Shown piece after piece: positions 1-7,640 of a stretch of DNA of 39,224 bases. The notes under the pieces are model-generated. The model was given only the letters and a program-made list of their open reading frames with translations. It ran no database searches and was not told the origin of the DNA. Source of the DNA: Chitinivibrionia bacterium. Lineage in GTDB: Bacteria; Fibrobacterota; Chitinivibrionia; Chitinivibrionales; Chitinivibrionaceae. The translations under genes and the position numbers were made by a program. The DNA is taken from assembly GCA_009787445.1 (NCBI GenBank), contig WRFX01000007.1, positions 1 to 39,224 on the forward strand, read 5' to 3'. Position 1 is the first letter of the stretch; every line of letters begins with the position of its first letter.

Positions 1-83
1 TTATTCATAAGAATAAAATATAATGCGTCGCACACCAAAGATGTACAAAAATCGTTAAAATTGCAAATTTTATTATTTTTCAT
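1..83 (-). CDS. 5' end of an unknown gene, cut by left edge
   Basis: Reading the minus strand from an ATG at 83-81, an open frame of 27 codons runs off the left edge (begins MKNNKICNFNDF). A good AAGGAG-type ribosome binding site lies at about 91-97, seven or so bases upstream, and an AT-rich promoter-like region follows. The visible residues show no signal peptide or motif, so no function is proposed. It would be transcribed divergently from the aldo/keto reductase. The strong RBS is the main support; the frame is too short to be certain. Confidence 0.4.
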   Translation of the reverse strand, partial: MKNNKICNFNDFCTSLVCDALYFILMN

Positions 84-309
84 TATATTTTCTCCTTTTT
101 TTGTTTTCGGGTATTATTGCCCGCTTTCATATATATTATGCAACATATTTTTTTAAATGTCAAGTGTTTTTTGCAATTTTTGTAATTTTTTGTGAAAATT
201 TTTTATTTTTGCAGTTTAATTTTGTTTGCCTTTTCACCCGCGCCAAATAGTATTTTTGCTTCGTTTTGCTTATATCCTTGCGGTAAATTTAAGGGGAAAG
301 GAAAATATT
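84..309. promoter_or_regulatory. AT-rich divergent intergenic region
   Basis: About 225 bases without a gene, between the leftward partial gene and the aldo/keto reductase. It holds long T/A runs, a small inverted repeat (CGGG...CCCG, 108-123) close to the leftward start, and the purine-rich ribosome binding site AAGGGGAAAGG at about 291-301 for the rightward operon. Promoters in both directions are expected here, but no clear -35/-10 pair could be assigned. Confidence 0.4.
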
Positions 310-1710
310 ATGGAGGATTTTACAAAAAATATAGACCGACGTAATTTTATGAAATTAGCGGGCGCGGGCGTCGCCGGCGCGGCAATTTCGGCAACTTTGG
401 GCGGATGCGATAATTCAAAACTATTGCAAACGCAAACAAAAACGGTTCCTGCGGACAAAATGACTTATCGCACAGACCCAAAAAACGGCAACAAACTTTC
501 ACTTTTGGGCTTCGGTATGATGCGACTGCCAAGAGTACAGCGCAAACGCGGAGAATCGCTTCCCGATACTAACGACCTCGACCAAGAAGCGGTAAACGAA
601 CTCGTAGATTATGCAATCGCGCACGGAGTAAATTTATTCGATACGTCGCCGGTTTATTGCAAAGGATTTTCCGAAAAAGCGACGGGCGAAGCGCTTTCCC
701 GTCATCCGCGAGACAAATATTATATCGCCACAAAAATGTCAAATTCGCGTCCCCCGCACGCAAAAAATCGCGAAGAATCCATTAAAATTTATCACAGGTC
801 TTTCGAGGACTTAAAAGTAGATTATATAGATTATTATTTTGTCCATAACGTCGGCAATAATACCGCGCTTAACGAACGATATATAGACAACGGAATGCTT
901 GATTTTATGTTCAAAGAAAAAGAAGCGGGACGAGTTAAAAATATCGGCTGGTCGTTTCACGGCGACGGCGATTTTTTTGAATATATGGCGGGCGCGTATC
1001 CGTGGGATTTTACTATGATACAGTTAAATTATCTCGATTGGAACGTAAATATGGGCGGCGGCGGAACTTCCACAAACATAAGCGCGCGCAGACAATATGA
1101 GATACTTACCGAAAAAGAAATTCCCGTTTGGATAATGGAACCGCTTTTGGGCGGCGTTTTATCTATGCCGCATTACAAGGCGAGAGAACGAATGATGCAG
1201 GCGGATTCGCAGGCGAGCGCGGCTTCGTGGGCGTTTCGTTTTGCGGGAGGTTTGCCGAATGTTACAACAGTTTTAAGCGGTATGATGTTTATGGACCATT
1301 TGCAAGACAACATTCGTACATATTCGCCGCTTACGCCGCTTAACGACAGCGAAAACGAAATGCTTTTGGGAGACGTTTCGCGCATAGCGATGGAATATCG
1401 CAATATAAATTGTACAAAATGTCAATATTGTATGCCGTGTCCGTATGGAATAGATATTCCCGAAATATTTTCGCATTTCAATCGCAGTTTAAACGAAGGA
1501 AATTATCCCGACGACAGACAAAGCGACGATTATAAGCGCGCGCGCCGAGCGTATTTGGTAGGAATGGACAGAAACGTTTCGCCGCTTCGTCAGGCGAGCA
1601 GATGTATAAACTGCGATTTGTGCATATCGGCTTGCCCGCAGAGAATAAACATTCCGCGCGAAATGCGGCGAATAGACGAATTTAGCGAAAAGTTGCGGAC
1701 GGAGGTTTAA
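310..1710 (+). CDS. Tat-exported 4Fe-4S aldo/keto reductase, lipoprotein-like
   Basis: 466 residues from the ATG at 310, preferred over an in-frame ATG at 226 because it follows a purine-rich RBS and places a twin-arginine signal at the N-terminus (DRRNFMK, residues 9-15). A lipobox-like LGGC ends at Cys33, so the protein is probably exported folded and lipid-anchored. Residues about 60-345 form an aldo/keto reductase barrel with the usual catalytic tetrad Asp111, Tyr116, Lys142 and His179. The C-terminal part carries two ferredoxin-type motifs: Cys368/371/374/377 and Cys432/435/438/442. The family is known as Tat-signal, iron-sulfur aldo/keto reductases; the substrate is unknown. It is followed three bases later by a membrane polyferredoxin and then a ferredoxin, so electrons for or from the barrel probably pass through those partners. 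Confidence 0.88.
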   Translation: MEDFTKNIDRRNFMKLAGAGVAGAAISATLGGCDNSKLLQTQTKTVPADKMTYRTDPKNGNKLSLLGFGMMRLPRVQRKRGESLPDTNDLDQEAVNELVDYAIAHGVNLFDTSPVYCKGFSEKATGEALSRHPRDKYYIATKMSNSRPPHAKNREESIKIYHRSFEDLKVDYIDYYFVHNVGNNTALNERYIDNGMLDFMFKEKEAGRVKNIGWSFHGDGDFFEYMAGAYPWDFTMIQLNYLDWNVNMGGGGTSTNISARRQYEILTEKEIPVWIMEPLLGGVLSMPHYKARERMMQADSQASAASWAFRFAGGLPNVTTVLSGMMFMDHLQDNIRTYSPLTPLNDSENEMLLGDVSRIAMEYRNINCTKCQYCMPCPYGIDIPEIFSHFNRSLNEGNYPDDRQSDDYKRARRAYLVGMDRNVSPLRQASRCINCDLCISACPQRINIPREMRRIDEFSEKLRTEV

Positions 1711-1713
1711 TAT

Positions 1714-2553
1714 ATGAGTTTATTTAAGAAAGTTCGCGTTGTCGTCGCGGTATTTTTTGTCGTCGCTATTTCTTTGCTTTTTCTTGATTTTACGGGAAAT
1801 GTGCATAAATATTTAAATTGGTGTTCTCAAATACAAATTGTTCCCGCGATTCTTGCCGTAAATATTATCGCGCTTATTATTCTTATCGCAATGCTTTTTG
1901 TGCTCGGACGTTTTTACTGTTCGGCAATTTGTCCGTTGGGCATTTGTCAGGACGTTTTTTCGCATATTGCGGGCGCCATAAAAAAGAACAGATTTTCTTA
2001 TAAACCGTCCAAAAAAGCGTTTGTAATTTTGCGATTTTCGATACTTGGAATTTCTATTGTCGCTTTAATATTTAATATTGCGATAATCACGTCGACGATA
2101 GAACCGTATAGCATTTACGGACGAATTATTTCGCAGATTTTTGCTCCCGTTTATCTGTTGGGAAATAATATTCTCGCTTATTTTGCCGAGAAAAACGGCA
2201 GTTTTGCGTTTTATACCGTCGATATTTGGCTAAAAAGCGCGGCTGCGCTTGCGGTTGCTGTTATTTCTTTTGTCGTAATTGCGATTTTTGCCATAAAAAG
2301 CGGTCGCGGTTATTGCAATAATATTTGTCCTGTCGGCGCATTTTTGTCTATTTTTGTAAGATTTTCGCTTGTAAAGCCGCGCATAGACAAAAATAAATGT
2401 AGTAATTGCGGTTTGTGCGCGCAAAATTGTAAGGCAAATTGCATAAATTCTGCCGAAAAAGATGTAGACGCTTTAAGATGCGTCGCTTGTTTTAATTGCG
2501 CGTTGCGTTGTCCAAAAGGCGCGGTTAATTATCTTCCAAATACGAAAAAATAG
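1714..2553 (+). CDS. NapH-like membrane polyferredoxin
   Basis: 279 residues with about five hydrophobic segments (roughly 9-26, 42-64, 103-125, 140-158 and 173-195). Two CxxxCP motifs abut membrane helices (Cys69/Cys73 and Cys201/Cys205), as in NapH/RdxA-type proteins. Two classical 4Fe-4S motifs form the C-terminal domain (Cys229/232/235/239 and Cys256/259/262/266). Such proteins move electrons between the quinone pool and periplasmic or cytoplasmic redox partners. The gene starts four bases after the aldo/keto reductase stop and is followed 12 bases later by a second ferredoxin gene, so the three are almost certainly one operon. Naming it NapH would over-state it, since no nitrate reductase genes are nearby; it is better seen as the membrane electron conduit of the aldo/keto reductase. 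Confidence 0.82.
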   Translation: MSLFKKVRVVVAVFFVVAISLLFLDFTGNVHKYLNWCSQIQIVPAILAVNIIALIILIAMLFVLGRFYCSAICPLGICQDVFSHIAGAIKKNRFSYKPSKKAFVILRFSILGISIVALIFNIAIITSTIEPYSIYGRIISQIFAPVYLLGNNILAYFAEKNGSFAFYTVDIWLKSAAALAVAVISFVVIAIFAIKSGRGYCNNICPVGAFLSIFVRFSLVKPRIDKNKCSNCGLCAQNCKANCINSAEKDVDALRCVACFNCALRCPKGAVNYLPNTKK

Positions 2554-2565
2554 GAGCGAAAAATT

Positions 2566-3246
2566 ATGGAAAAAAATCAAACTCAAACAAATGAAAATTT
2601 GAAAACCGATACGAAAACTCGTCGCGAATTTGTTGCCGGAACAGGACTTTTTGCGCTCGGATTAGTCGCTCCCGCAATTTCTCGCGGATACGATTTCGAC
2701 GGCGGTCTCGCCCCGCTCGAAGACAAAAAAATTCCTATGCGTTCAACTCCGATAATTCCCGCAGGCGCGGATAATATACGAAACTTTAGTAGCAGTTGCA
2801 CAGGTTGTCAGCAGTGCGTTACTACGTGTCCGAATCAAGTTTTACGTCCGTCGAGCGACGTTCCAAAATTTATGCAGCCAAATTTGTCGTTTGAACGCGG
2901 ATATTGCCGTCCCGAATGCGTTAAGTGTTCGCAAGTTTGCCCGACGGGCGCGATACGTCCTATAACGACCGCCGAAAAATCCGCTATACAAAAGGGAATC
3001 GCAATTTTTAAAAGCGAATTATGCGTGGTAAATACCGACGACGTGCAGTGCGACCTTTGTTCAAGAAAATGCCCGACTGCGGCGATAACTATGATTTCTT
3101 TGAACGCCGACGATTCGTCTTCGCGCAAAATTCCTATGATAGACACAAATCGTTGTATCGGCTGCGGAGCGTGCGAACAATTATGCCCCGCAAGACCGTT
3201 TTCGGCAATTTACGTCGAAGGAGTTGAAACTCACAGGATAATATAA
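2566..3246 (+). CDS. NapG/MauM-like four-cluster ferredoxin with twin-arginine signal
   Basis: 226 residues. The ATG at 2566 is preceded by AGGAG. A twin-arginine signal (TRREF, Arg19-Arg20) precedes a hydrophobic stretch (about 24-38), suggesting Tat export. Four cysteine clusters follow: Cys78/81/84/88, Cys114-118/121/125, Cys162/165/169 (with Cys153 as a possible fourth ligand) and Cys197/200/203/207, typical of NapG/MauM-type polyferredoxins. It probably works on the outer face of the membrane between the NapH-like protein and the exported aldo/keto reductase. The operon continues with larB 23 bases downstream after a new purine-rich RBS. Confidence 0.82.
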   Translation: MEKNQTQTNENLKTDTKTRREFVAGTGLFALGLVAPAISRGYDFDGGLAPLEDKKIPMRSTPIIPAGADNIRNFSSSCTGCQQCVTTCPNQVLRPSSDVPKFMQPNLSFERGYCRPECVKCSQVCPTGAIRPITTAEKSAIQKGIAIFKSELCVVNTDDVQCDLCSRKCPTAAITMISLNADDSSSRKIPMIDTNRCIGCGACEQLCPARPFSAIYVEGVETHRII

Positions 3247-3269
3247 TATACAATAAAAAAAGGAAAATT

Positions 3270-4022
3270 ATGGAAAAAATGCAAGTATACGAATTACTTT
3301 CGGACATAAAAAACGGGCAAATTTCGTTTGACGAAGCGATGTTAAAACTAAAATTGTCGCCTTATAGCGATTTGGGTTACGCCAAAATCGATAATCATCG
3401 CGGAATAAGACAGGGAACGCACGAGGTAATTTTCGGACAGGGAAAAACGGTTGAACAAATCGTCGGAATCGTAAAAAAAATGCTCGAAAACGAAAGAAAA
3501 AATATTCTTATAACGCGACTTGACGGCGAAAAAGCGGCGCAAGTTCAAAAAAGCGTAGATTTTGAATATAACGACGTGGCGCATCTTGGAATTGTCGCAA
3601 GAAGCGAAAGTACCGCCGCAAAAACGTCGTATATAGTTGTGGCGACGGGAGGCACAAGCGACATTCCCATCGCGGAAGAAGCGGCTGTAACCGCCGAAGT
3701 TTTGGGAAGCCGCGTGGAGCGAGTGTACGACGTCGGCGTGGCGGGGATTCATCGCCTGTTGGACAAAACAAAACTTCTTATGGGCGCAAAAGCCATAGTA
3801 GCGGTGGCGGGAATGGAAGGCGCTTTGGCAAGCGTTATCGGCGGACTCGTCGATTGTCCTGTTATAGCCGTTCCGACGTCGGTGGGTTACGGCGCGTCGT
3901 TTGGCGGAGTCGCCGCGCTTTTGTCTATGCTAAATTCCTGTTCGAGCGGCGTAAGCGTCGTGAATATCGACAACGGTTTTGGCGGGGGTTTTCTTGCGCA
4001 TAAAATAAACAGAATCGGTTAA
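3270..4022 (+). CDS. larB: LarB, nickel-pincer cofactor biosynthesis
   Basis: 250 residues, the usual LarB length. LarB carboxylates and hydrolyses nicotinic acid adenine dinucleotide, the first step to the nickel-pincer nucleotide used by lactate racemase and related LarA enzymes. The C-terminal half is PurE-like: conserved DNHRGIRQG (41-49), VATGGTSDIPIAEEA (124-138), a DVGVAGIHRLL segment (154-164) and GGFLAHKINR near the end. Cys224 in LNSCSSGV lies where the family's catalytic cysteine is expected. The start has an AAAGGAAAA ribosome binding site. It is directly followed by larC (6-base gap). larE, needed for sulfur transfer, and a larA target enzyme are absent from the window. Confidence 0.93.
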   Translation: MEKMQVYELLSDIKNGQISFDEAMLKLKLSPYSDLGYAKIDNHRGIRQGTHEVIFGQGKTVEQIVGIVKKMLENERKNILITRLDGEKAAQVQKSVDFEYNDVAHLGIVARSESTAAKTSYIVVATGGTSDIPIAEEAAVTAEVLGSRVERVYDVGVAGIHRLLDKTKLLMGAKAIVAVAGMEGALASVIGGLVDCPVIAVPTSVGYGASFGGVAALLSMLNSCSSGVSVVNIDNGFGGGFLAHKINRIG

Positions 4023-4028
4023 GTTGAA

Positions 4029-5243
4029 ATGAAAACCTTATATATAGAATGCAATATGGGAGCGGCGGGAGATATGCTTATGGCGGCTTTGTCGCAACTT
4101 TGCCCCGAGGTTGATAAATTTATAGAAAAAATGAACGAAATCGGTCTTAAAAATACCGTCGTAAATTTCGTAAAAACCGAAAAATGCGGTATATGCGGCG
4201 CAAGTATAGACGTAATTATAAACGGCGAAACGGAAGAAAATTGCAAACGCGAACATCACCGCGAACACGATGAAAAACACGAACATCATCATTCGTCGAT
4301 AGATAATATATTATCGCTTATTCGTTCCTTAAACGTTCCCGAAAACGTAAAAAATAAATCTATCGAAGTATATCGTCTTTTGGCGTCGGCGGAAGCGCAA
4401 GTTCACGGAAAAGAAATTTCGCACATACATTTTCACGAACTCGGAACATTGGACGCGATTTGCGATATTGTCGGCTGTTGTCTTGCGCTCGATATTATTT
4501 CGCCCGAAAAAATAATCGTTTCGCCAATTTGCACGGGCTTTGGCAGCGTTAAATGTCAGCACGGAATACTTCCCGTTCCCGCGCCCGCGACCGCGCACAT
4601 ATTAAAAGAAATTCCGATTTACGGCGGCGATATAAAAGGCGAACTTTGCACTCCCACAGGCGCCGCGTTGTTAAAAACTTTTGCGCATTCGTTTGGTTCT
4701 ATGCCCGTTATGAATATTGAAAAAACGTCTTACGGAATGGGAAAAAAGGATTTTGAACGACTAAATTGCGTTCGCGCGTTTTTGGGAGAAAGCGAAGAAA
4801 AAAGTAGCGAAAACGTTTATGAAATATCGTGCAATTTAGACGATATTACGGCGGAAGAATTGGCGTTTTCGTATGACCTGCTTTTTGAAGCCGGCGCGCT
4901 CGACGTTTTTGTTACGCCGACGGTTATGAAAAAAGGTCGTTTGTCTCAAATATTAACCGCGCTTTTTTACGAAAAAGACAAAACCGCCGTTGCAAAAGCG
5001 ATGCTTATGCATACGACGACACGCGGAGTAAGAATTTCGTCTCACGCTCGAATGACGCTTGAATCGCGCATAGAAGAGGTGCAAACAAAATACGGAAACA
5101 TAAAAATTAAAGTATCGTCGGGATACGGAATTACCAAAATAAAGCCCGAATACGAAAGCGTTGCCGCGGCGGCAAAAAAGTTTGGCGTAACGTTTGCGGA
5201 AGTGCAAAAAATCGCGATGGGGAGTTTAAAAAACGCAAATTAA
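4029..5243 (+). CDS. larC: LarC, nickel insertion in pincer cofactor synthesis
   Basis: 404 residues in a single frame. LarC is the CTP-dependent nickel insertase that completes the nickel-pincer nucleotide. It opens with the family signature (IECNMGAAGDM, residues 6-16) and has a His-rich stretch at 76-88 (eight His or Glu-His repeats) that fits metal binding. In some species larC is split and expressed by programmed frameshifting; here the N- and C-terminal parts are continuous. There is no strong RBS in the six-base gap after larB, so translation is probably coupled. The 3' end overlaps the 3' end of the convergent restriction-modification remnant by 18 bases. Confidence 0.93.
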   Translation: MKTLYIECNMGAAGDMLMAALSQLCPEVDKFIEKMNEIGLKNTVVNFVKTEKCGICGASIDVIINGETEENCKREHHREHDEKHEHHHSSIDNILSLIRSLNVPENVKNKSIEVYRLLASAEAQVHGKEISHIHFHELGTLDAICDIVGCCLALDIISPEKIIVSPICTGFGSVKCQHGILPVPAPATAHILKEIPIYGGDIKGELCTPTGAALLKTFAHSFGSMPVMNIEKTSYGMGKKDFERLNCVRAFLGESEEKSSENVYEISCNLDDITAEELAFSYDLLFEAGALDVFVTPTVMKKGRLSQILTALFYEKDKTAVAKAMLMHTTTRGVRISSHARMTLESRIEEVQTKYGNIKIKVSSGYGITKIKPEYESVAAAAKKFGVTFAEVQKIAMGSLKNAN

Positions 5244-5722
5244 ATCAATTTCTTTCATTATTTCTCCCGTTTCTTTTAGTACTCTAATTATTCTTTGATA
5301 ATGTATAATATCGTCGTATTGTAATTTGCGGTCTTTGCGGTCTTTTAGCCACTTTTGCGCGGGCTGATAACCGCCAATGTAAAAATTATATATCTCGGTA
5401 TCTACGTTTTCAAAATATTGCGATTCGTTTATGTAAATTCTTGATTTTGGAAAGGTCTCACCTTTTTCATAGAACCTAATTTTTTCTACTTTGTCCGTTC
5501 CCGTAATAGGAAAATTTGCAATATCAGGCATCGGCTCCACATTTTCTAACAAATGCAATTTGCGCAGTTTTTCGCCTAATTTTGTCAAATTAAAAAATTG
5601 TTTTGCGTCTTTTGGAAAAGGCGCTCGCGGAAAATCTATTTTTAAAAATTCTTTGTAGCGCATTCTATAAGTTGGCGAATGCAAAACGGCGTAAATGTAG
5701 TCAAAAATTTGTTCTGGGGTAA

Positions 5723-5751
5723 ACCACCCCTGCCCCTCCACAGGAGGGGAA
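5723..5751 (+). repeat. GC-rich palindromic repeat, copy 3 (inverted)
   Basis: 29 bases that are the reverse complement of copies 1 and 2 with one mismatch (CACAGG for CAAAGG). The core is a hairpin of CCCCTCC and GGAGGGG arms. It lies in frame within the C-terminal methylase part and contributes SPPVEGQGW. Confidence 0.85.
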
Positions 5752-6550
5752 TTTTCTATAAACCGCAAACCTATCCGACGAGATATTTTATTTACAATTT
5801 CCTCATTCAAATTCGCAATTTTTTCTGTTTTATTATCTTTTTCTTGATATAAATAAAGCGGGAAAATGTAAGTTGCATCGCTAATGATATGCGTATCTAT
5901 AATATTTTTAGAAATAAATACTCTATTGAAATCTTGACCTTGTGGAATAATACGCGAAGTAATCAAACTCACATTTTCGCCTTTTAAAAAATGTCGCATA
6001 ATATCTCCGCGTGGCATACAATGAAATCCTTTTGAATTACCCGTATAATAGGTAAATTTTGTATCAAATGGTCGATAGTTAATTTTAACGATTTTGCTAA
6101 AATCAGGATTAGATGTTAAATCTTTTTTTGCTCCTTCAACGCTCCAATCTCTGGCATCTTTTCCTAAATCAAATTTTTGTCGAGCCGTTTCAACATCTAA
6201 CTTAATAAAATCGTTTATGGTGTTTTTTTACGGCTTCCACTGTATAATGTACGGTAAAATTATCTCTTGCCGTTACAATTCCAACAGAATTCACGGGAAA
6301 CAATTCTTTCACGGAAAAACCTTGTTCATATTCGCTTTGCAAAGAAAAATCTTTCGGCACAAAAAAGTAATACGGTTCGGTCGGTTTTAACTCTTGCCAA
6401 GGTACAGTTTGCAAAGAATTATTTAGCAAAAAATTATACTTTTCTTCGCGTTTTCCGTATAGGTCAAAATGGAAAACTTGCGCGAGTTGTTTTTTGGGAG
6501 TTTCTTCCTTTGGGAGTTTTTTATTATTCCCTTCTTTTGCCAAAATTTTA

Positions 6551-6579
6551 TTCCCCTCCTTTGGAGGGGCAGGGGTGGT
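6551..6579 (+). repeat. GC-rich palindromic repeat, copy 2
   Basis: 29 bases identical to copy 1, with the hairpin core CCCCTCCTTTGGAGGGG followed by CAGGGGTGGT. It stands out sharply from the AT-rich surroundings and encodes TPAPPKEGN at the start of the central methylase fragment. It is the right member of the direct repeat flanking the PIN cassette on its low-coordinate side. Confidence 0.88.
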
Positions 6580-6596
6580 GTGTTTTTCCATAGTTT

Positions 6597-6773
6597 TCAT
6601 TTTACTTTTTCCCTTTCCCTTACTAACCGATGCGCCTTCTCATTCAATTCGGCAAAATATAAAAGTTCTTCTTCCGATGTCATAGCATTTAATTTTGCGC
6701 TTATTTTGTCTTTTATTGCCCGCGTGCCTTTTATGCAATCCCAGCGAAAAGTATCGTCGTTATTCGTCATCAT
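6597..6773 (-). CDS. 58-residue antitoxin-like protein in PIN cassette
   Basis: A small open frame from tandem ATG codons at 6773-6768 to a TGA at 6599-6597, with GGGGTT upstream as a modest ribosome binding site. The protein begins MMTNNDDTFRWDCIK, is highly charged and probably helical, and ends VREREKVK. It resembles in style the small antitoxins found with PIN toxins (a short helix, then a MTSEEELLYFAELNEKAH segment), but no named family is assigned with certainty. Its stop overlaps the ATG of the central methylase fragment (ATGA), giving possible translational coupling. It is the third gene of the cassette 6597-7501. Confidence 0.62.
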   Translation of the reverse strand: MMTNNDDTFRWDCIKGTRAIKDKISAKLNAMTSEEELLYFAELNEKAHRLVREREKVK

Positions 6774-6807
6774 AAACCCCCATTTCTTTAGGTGAATGAA
6801 TGTTTAA

Positions 6808-7002
6808 TTATTGTGCATAAAAAGGTTTTTTGCCAGTTTTTTTAAGCGTTACAATTTTGTACCCCGCTTTTTCGTACTCTGCCTGTGTATCGCGTAAATA
6901 CTTATGGTATGCTTTCGGGTCGTAATTAAATTCTTTCATAATTGCTTCGCGCTTGCGATACACTTCCGCGACGGTGTCTTCCAGTTCTTTATACTTTCCC
7001 AT
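6808..7002 (-). CDS. 64-residue putative antitoxin of PIN toxin
   Basis: The start at 7002 (MGKYKELEDTVAEVY) is chosen over an upstream in-frame start at 7047 because AGGAAAAGCGAA precedes it and because it gives the usual short overlap (14 bases) with the end of the PIN gene. The product is a charged helical protein (AYHKYLRDTQAEYEKAG) ending KKPFYAQ. It is expected to neutralise the PIN ribonuclease encoded just upstream; this rests on size, overlap and context rather than a confident family match. Confidence 0.65.
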   Translation of the reverse strand: MGKYKELEDTVAEVYRKREAIMKEFNYDPKAYHKYLRDTQAEYEKAGYKIVTLKKTGKKPFYAQ

Positions 7003-7501
7003 TTCGCTTTTCCTTTCTTTTTTCTTCCATAATTTCCATAAACACATCGGGCGTTAATAATTCAGGTAACCATAAGTTGCGATTCCCGTTGAATAATACT
7101 ATTTTTGAATAAGTCGGTTGCCCTAAATGCGTCATATTCCAACTTATCAAAAAATCAATTTCATTCATAACGCATACCGCCAAATGAAAACAATCTGTTT
7201 TTGCTTTTTGCGGAATATTCAAATATTCAAAATATTCTTCCGCAAGTTTTTCCGCATCCGCCGTTACTTGTAAATGCGGTATACCTTTCATTAAGTCGAG
7301 CCGTCGTTTTGCCGCATCTCTGTCGCCTTTTTCGCATTCTTCAATAACATATCGGCTTATATATAAGTCGTATTTGTGCCGCTCGTTTTCCCAAAAAAAT
7401 TTTGCTTCTTCCTGCCTAAAAAGTTCTCTATGCTCTCTGCTCGGTCGCGCTGTTACTAAACTCGGAATAGTGGTTTCTATGTAAACGCTTTTCTTTTTCA
7501 T
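6989..7501 (-). CDS. PIN-domain toxin (VapC-like ribonuclease)
   Basis: 170 residues with the YIETTIPS opening typical of one PIN subfamily. Candidate metal-binding acids are Glu9, Glu54/Glu55 and Asp103 (KTDCFHLAVC), followed by FLISWNMTHL (117-126). The usual first Asp is replaced by Glu, as is common in this subfamily. These proteins are Mg-dependent ribonucleases acting as toxins. The gene starts about 37 bases downstream of a methylase remnant ending at 7538 and is followed by two small antitoxin-like genes. The cassette lies inside the restriction-modification gene between two copies of a duplicated methylase segment. Confidence 0.82.
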   Translation of the reverse strand: MKKKSVYIETTIPSLVTARPSREHRELFRQEEAKFFWENERHKYDLYISRYVIEECEKGDRDAAKRRLDLMKGIPHLQVTADAEKLAEEYFEYLNIPQKAKTDCFHLAVCVMNEIDFLISWNMTHLGQPTYSKIVLFNGNRNLWLPELLTPDVFMEIMEEKRKEKRNGKV

Positions 7502-7537
7502 TTTTTCCCTTTTCGCGTTTTTTTTACAACAAAAATA

Positions 7538-7640
7538 CTATTTGCCAAATAAATCAAAATAAAAAACTTGCGCAAGTTTTTTATTATTCCCTTCCTTTGC
7601 CAAATTTTTATTCCCCTCCTTTGGAGGGGCAGGGGTGGTA
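7538..7640 (-). pseudogene. Duplicated methylase remnant upstream of PIN cassette
   Basis: In one minus-strand frame this reads TTPAPPKEGNK, then LAKEGNNKKLAQVFYF and DLFGK before a TAG at 7540-7538. It is a near copy of the segment that opens the central methylase fragment (about 6467-6590), where the same words lead on into KREEKYNF. The two copies flank the PIN cassette as an imperfect direct repeat of about 100 bases. The remnant is out of frame with the N-terminal methylase fragment, which stops at 7608 inside the repeat. Confidence 0.7.

Larger units (their letters stand above)
5226..6600 (-). pseudogene. C-terminal part of restriction-modification enzyme, frameshifted
   Basis: The central and C-terminal parts of the enzyme whose N-terminus is at 7608-9584. 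The first frame (6600-6202) contains the AQVFHFDLYGKREEKYNF segment and a PVNSVGIVTARDNF segment typical of type ISP/IIG methylase C-termini, then ends early. The protein continues in a second frame from about 6222 to 5226 (TINDFIKLDVETARQKF, later NYRPFDTKFTYYTGNSKGF and the CMPRGDIMRHF segment), the target-recognition and C-terminal region. Removing one A from an A7 run at 6223-6229 restores VKNTINDF and one continuous frame. The ATG at 6600 overlaps the stop of the preceding 58-residue gene, so the central fragment may still be translated. An in-frame copy of the palindromic repeat encodes SPPVEGQGW (5723-5751). The frameshift could also be a sequencing error. Confidence 0.8.

Noticed and set aside
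226-309. Upstream in-frame start of the aldo/keto reductase at 226
   Set aside because: It would bury the twin-arginine signal 36 residues inside the protein and has no ribosome binding site; the ATG at 310 has both.
5000-5243. Possible terminator between larC and the methylase remnant
   Set aside because: The convergent genes overlap by 18 bases and no hairpin with T run was seen.
6223-6229. Programmed -1 ribosomal frameshift at A7 in the methylase
   Set aside because: The downstream frame needs a +1 (or -2) shift, so the A-AAA-AAA slippery site would lead to the wrong frame.
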